A DNA stretch of 64,000 bases from G963663315 sp963663315 (GTDB lineage Bacteria; Pseudomonadota; Gammaproteobacteria; Arenicellales; Poriferihabitantaceae): assembly GCA_963663315.1 (NCBI GenBank), contig OY760176.1, positions 806,001 to 870,000 on the forward strand, given 5' to 3'. The position numbers and the translations under genes were made by a program. Within the stretch, counting starts at the first letter, position 1, and every line of letters begins with the position of its first letter. Shown one piece after another: positions 61,330-64,000 of this stretch. The notes under the pieces are model-generated. The model made no database searches. It had not been told where the DNA came from and was given only the letters and a program-made list of their open reading frames with translations.

Positions 61330-62052
61330 TCAGCGGCCGAGGTAGATATTCTTGACATCTTCGTTATCCAGAACTGCCTGCAGGGAACCTTCAAAAAATA
61401 CTCCGCCCTGTTGCATCACCGTCACCGTTTCGGCGATTTGTTTAATAAATTTAAGGTCATGTTCGACTACTAATACAGTGAGACCATGCTTTTGACAGAT
61501 CTTGATCGTGTCTGCTGTCATTTCGGTTTCTCTCTCCGCGAGGCCCGCCGTTGGTTCGTCCAATAATCCAACTATTGCGCCGTTCTGGATTACCATTAAA
61601 ATCTCCAACCATTGCAACTCATGATGAGATAACTCTGATGCCCTGGTTTCGCGGTTCATATCAAAGTCAAGTTTATCGGAAATCTCTTTGATGAGTTCCT
61701 TTGTTTGAGTCATCGAATGTACTCGGGACGCAATCTGAAGATTCTCTCTGACCGAAAGTTGTCCATACGCACTGATAGTCTGAAATGCGAGACCGAGCCC
61801 GCGTCGCACCCGTCCGCTTGGCGAGATTCGCGTGATGTCTTCGCCCTTGAACTCAATCGTCCCTGCATCGGGCTTGATCAGGCAACAAAGAACCTTGAAC
61901 AAGGTAGATTTTCCAGCTCCATTTGGTCCGATGACACAACGAATCTCGTTCTGTTTAATCGACAAGTTGACGTCAACCAGCGCTGGGACACCCCCAAAGT
62001 GTTTGTTCAGATTGCGTGTCTGCAGGATTATTCCCATGTCCGTCTCGTTCAA
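61330..62052 (-). CDS. ABC transporter ATPase, LivG/UrtD type
   Basis: 240 residues. Walker A is CVIGPNGAGKSTLFKVL and Walker B IVGLLDEPTAGLAE. The signature motif is ELSHHELQWLEILM instead of LSGGQ; UrtD proteins show a similar SHGQKQWLEI form, which supports a urea/amide role over LivG. It powers import with the other ATPase. The ATG is two bases after the permease stop. Confidence 0.9.
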   Translation of the reverse strand: MNETDMGIILQTRNLNKHFGGVPALVDVNLSIKQNEIRCVIGPNGAGKSTLFKVLCCLIKPDAGTIEFKGEDITRISPSGRVRRGLGLAFQTISAYGQLSVRENLQIASRVHSMTQTKELIKEISDKLDFDMNRETRASELSHHELQWLEILMVIQNGAIVGLLDEPTAGLAERETEMTADTIKICQKHGLTVLVVEHDLKFIKQIAETVTVMQQGGVFFEGSLQAVLDNEDVKNIYLGR

Positions 62053-62054
62053 AT

Positions 62055-63083
62055 CTATCGGCTCCCGCTAATCAATACAGCAATTTTCTCCCAAATCGAA
62101 GTAATAACACCATCCCTGAACAGCATAATCGCAATCACCGTAGCGGCGCCGATAAACACAAGCGACAGTTGACTGCCTTGTGTGGAAAGAGCGAAAGTAA
62201 ACCAGGTCATCAAAATCGTGGCAATGAACACCGCAAACAGACTGGAACGTCCACCTATTGCCGCCCAGATAACCGGTTGTGCGGCAGACACGAGCCCGAG
62301 TTGGGTTGGCGTGATGTAATTTCCCCACTGCACGTAAAGAACACCGCTGAATGATGCAAGTGCCGCGGCCAGGAGGAACACCCCGAACTGCCACATTCTG
62401 ACGTCATAGCCCAGCAACTCGGTTCTCTGGAGGTTTTCGCGCATCGCCACGACTACCAAACCGTACTTTGAGTTTATAAATAGCCTCAGGCCTGTGAACA
62501 GTAAAACAACAAACCCCAACGCATAGTAGTAAAAGCTGTATCCATAGAGCGGATCACCAGAAAAGAAACGCATTGACGGTATGCCCGTCATGCCGTTATA
62601 GCCGCCAAGAAGAACAGTGCCAACTCGCCATTGGTATCCGGCCGTCTGGGAAAGAAATGTTTCAAGAAGTAACGTAAACACCAGTGTGATGACTGGAATA
62701 ATCCAGTTCTCCACACGGGCAAAGAACAGGAAATATGCGAGGATGGCGGCCACGGAGACACTCAACCCTATGGCGGCGAAGATGCCGATGATTTCAGACC
62801 CCGGGATTCCTGCCATGTTGCCGGCGACCATACCATAGAAGTAGCCCGCTAGTCCAAAGAAAGCAACCTGACCAAAACTGAGCACTCCGCAATAACCCCA
62901 GATCAAGGCCACACTCAGACCCAGAGGGATGTTGACGAGAAAAAATGCGAAGATCATCGCTTCGTAATCACTGACCATCGCTGGCACGGCAAAAAGCATC
63001 AGTGCAAAGGCGGTGAACACCAGACCGGATGCTTTCGTGCGCCCCAGGTCCCTGGGACCAAAGAATAACTTAAGTATATTCAT
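62055..63083 (-). CDS. ABC transporter permease, LivM/UrtC type
   Basis: 342 residues with about ten helices. The conserved cytoplasmic loop RLFINSKYGLVVVAMREN, followed by RTELLGYDVRMWQFGVFLLAAALA, carries the ATPase-coupling motif. WGYCGVLSFGQVAFFGLAGY is the typical N-terminal signature. It forms the membrane channel with the LivH/UrtB-type permease. Its start overlaps the end of that gene by four bases. Confidence 0.9.
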   Translation of the reverse strand: MNILKLFFGPRDLGRTKASGLVFTAFALMLFAVPAMVSDYEAMIFAFFLVNIPLGLSVALIWGYCGVLSFGQVAFFGLAGYFYGMVAGNMAGIPGSEIIGIFAAIGLSVSVAAILAYFLFFARVENWIIPVITLVFTLLLETFLSQTAGYQWRVGTVLLGGYNGMTGIPSMRFFSGDPLYGYSFYYYALGFVVLLFTGLRLFINSKYGLVVVAMRENLQRTELLGYDVRMWQFGVFLLAAALASFSGVLYVQWGNYITPTQLGLVSAAQPVIWAAIGGRSSLFAVFIATILMTWFTFALSTQGSQLSLVFIGAATVIAIMLFRDGVITSIWEKIAVLISGSR

Positions 63084-63955
63084 GATGTCCGGAAGACTTT
63101 GATGCTGGACAATCCATTAGGACAAAGCCGGATTAGAATCAAGGCGGCGATGAACAGCCCGACAGTTCCAGCAAAAGAGCCCAGAAACATCCCGACAGGG
63201 GTTTTTACTGCGGTTAGCGCACTGGCGCTGTAGAGTGTACCCGTAATGATGTTGTGGGCGCCGCCAACGACCACTGTTATGAAAGCGGGCGCCACAAATT
63301 GGGCTCCCATGAAGGGAGCGATCGTTGTTGTTGGCGCCAGCACCCCGCCAGCAAATGCCGCCAGACCCGATCCAAAAGAAAAACTCAGCGAATACATTCG
63401 ATGTTGGTCAATTCCAATGGTGCGAGCTATTTCGGGTTGTTGCATGGTTGCTCTCGTCTTGAGGCCAACAGGCGTTTTGTGAAGGAGATAGTGAAGACCT
63501 AAAAGTGTCCCGAATGCCACTACGATCAGAAATAGCTGGTAAACCGAAAAGGTAAAATCTCCATACTGAATTGAACCGAATGGAATTTTGATAGAGGGCA
63601 TGAAAGGGCCGAAGATCATCAACGTACCCTGGGCAAGTATCAGGCCGAGCCCCCAGGTTACCACCAGGGCGGACATGAGTCGATCATAGAGAAAACGAAT
63701 GAACAATTGTTCAATAAGATATCCGGTCAGACAACCGGCGATAAAACAAACCGGGAGCGTTACGAAAAATGGCACACCGCTACTAACCAGAATGGTTGAA
63801 ACATAAGCGCCAATCATCATGATCTCGCCATGTGCCAGATTGATGATATTCATCATTCCCAGGATTATCATAAGCCCGATTGAGCACAAGATCAGAAATG
63901 CAGCAGTCGCAAGCCCCTGATACAGAAGGCTTACTAACAGGGGTGCTAAATCCAT
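63080..63955 (-). CDS. ABC transporter permease, LivH/UrtB type
   Basis: 291 residues from the ATG at 63955, which has GGAG upstream. A TTG one codon earlier is unlikely. The N-terminal IGLMIILGMMNIINLAHGEI and the coupling loop TPVGLKTRATMQQPEIARTI are diagnostic. About eight helices are present. It is the first gene of the visible part of the importer operon. The substrate-binding protein gene is expected just right of the window. Confidence 0.9.
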   Translation of the reverse strand: MDLAPLLVSLLYQGLATAAFLILCSIGLMIILGMMNIINLAHGEIMMIGAYVSTILVSSGVPFFVTLPVCFIAGCLTGYLIEQLFIRFLYDRLMSALVVTWGLGLILAQGTLMIFGPFMPSIKIPFGSIQYGDFTFSVYQLFLIVVAFGTLLGLHYLLHKTPVGLKTRATMQQPEIARTIGIDQHRMYSLSFSFGSGLAAFAGGVLAPTTTIAPFMGAQFVAPAFITVVVGGAHNIITGTLYSASALTAVKTPVGMFLGSFAGTVGLFIAALILIRLCPNGLSSIKVFRTS

Positions 63956-63971
63956 CAAAGCTCCAGTTAAA

Positions 63972-64000
63972 CCCCTCGATGCATGTCATACACCGAGGGG
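63972..64000 (-). promoter_or_regulatory. Stem-loop upstream of the first permease gene
   Basis: CCCCTCG (63972-63978) is fully complementary to CGAGGGG (63994-64000), with a 15-base loop. No T run follows on the minus strand, so it is more likely an mRNA-stabilising or attenuating hairpin than a terminator. It touches the window edge and may be longer. Confidence 0.5.

Noticed and set aside
1..64000. CRISPR arrays, prophage, insertion sequences and integrons
   Set aside because: No regularly spaced repeats, transposase, integrase or phage structural proteins were seen on either strand.

Overview
The window comes from a gammaproteobacterium. The clusters rimP-nusA-infB-rbfA-truB, gatCAB, mreBCD-mrdA-rodA-mltB-rlpA-dacA, mpl and rph are all of gammaproteobacterial type, and the gatCAB / mreBCD divergence followed by the PBP2-RodA-MltB-RlpA-DacA run recalls the pseudomonad arrangement. 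Genes are dense, lie on both strands and often overlap by 1-8 bases. No phage, transposase, CRISPR array or plasmid function was seen. The species cannot be named from this sequence.

Positions 1-6243 (minus strand) hold a leucine/isovalerate catabolic operon: isovaleryl-CoA dehydrogenase, a thiolase, both methylcrotonyl-CoA carboxylase subunits and the start of HMG-CoA lyase. A divergent promoter region with a perfect 16-bp palindrome separates it from a plus-strand series: a PaaI-like thioesterase, tRNA-Ser(GGA), a [2Fe-2S] ferredoxin, acetoacetyl-CoA synthetase, acetyl-CoA acetyltransferase and an SppA-type S49 protease. Between them these genes take leucine carbon to isovaleryl-CoA, HMG-CoA and acetoacetate, then through acetoacetyl-CoA to acetyl-CoA. 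The methylglutaconyl-CoA hydratase and a dedicated regulator are not in the window.

11.6-17.7 kb carries an uncommon signalling group (STAS protein, solitary periplasmic amino-acid/amide-type binding protein, large membrane histidine kinase) next to an ammonium transporter, and then a DUF599 membrane protein. 17.9-24.1 kb is the transcription/translation cluster rimP-nusA-infB-rbfA-truB. It is preceded by a promoter-hairpin-terminator unit that looks like a small RNA or operon leader. tRNA-Asn(GTT) and uvrB follow. At 26.4-29.7 kb there is a three-gene cassette (divergent GlpD-like FAD oxidoreductase, DegT-family aminotransferase, small membrane protein). Then come a Maf pyrophosphatase and an EamA exporter, bracketed by two copies of a 54-bp REP-like repeat, and tRNA-Arg(TCG).

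31.5-43.1 kb holds the Asp/Glu-tRNA amidotransferase genes and, divergently, the cell-shape and peptidoglycan elongation genes. 43.2-53.5 kb is mixed housekeeping: mmsA, a DsbA, mpl with a coupled membrane protein, rnd, mltA, rpsU, a YqeY-family gene, a plant-type gpmI, rdgB and rph. 53.7-57 kb has an agmatinase, a decay zone with remnants of a MetY-type sulfhydrylase and a ProX-type betaine-binding protein, and an MFS transporter.

57-64 kb is nitrogen-oriented: fdhD, a PuuA-like glutamine synthetase homologue, an acetamidase/formamidase, and two ATPases and two permeases of a urea/amide-type ABC importer. The importer's binding-protein gene probably lies just beyond the right edge. The most unusual elements are the STAS/binding protein/kinase group, the candidate RNA before rimP, the oxidoreductase-aminotransferase cassette and the plant-type phosphoglycerate mutase.
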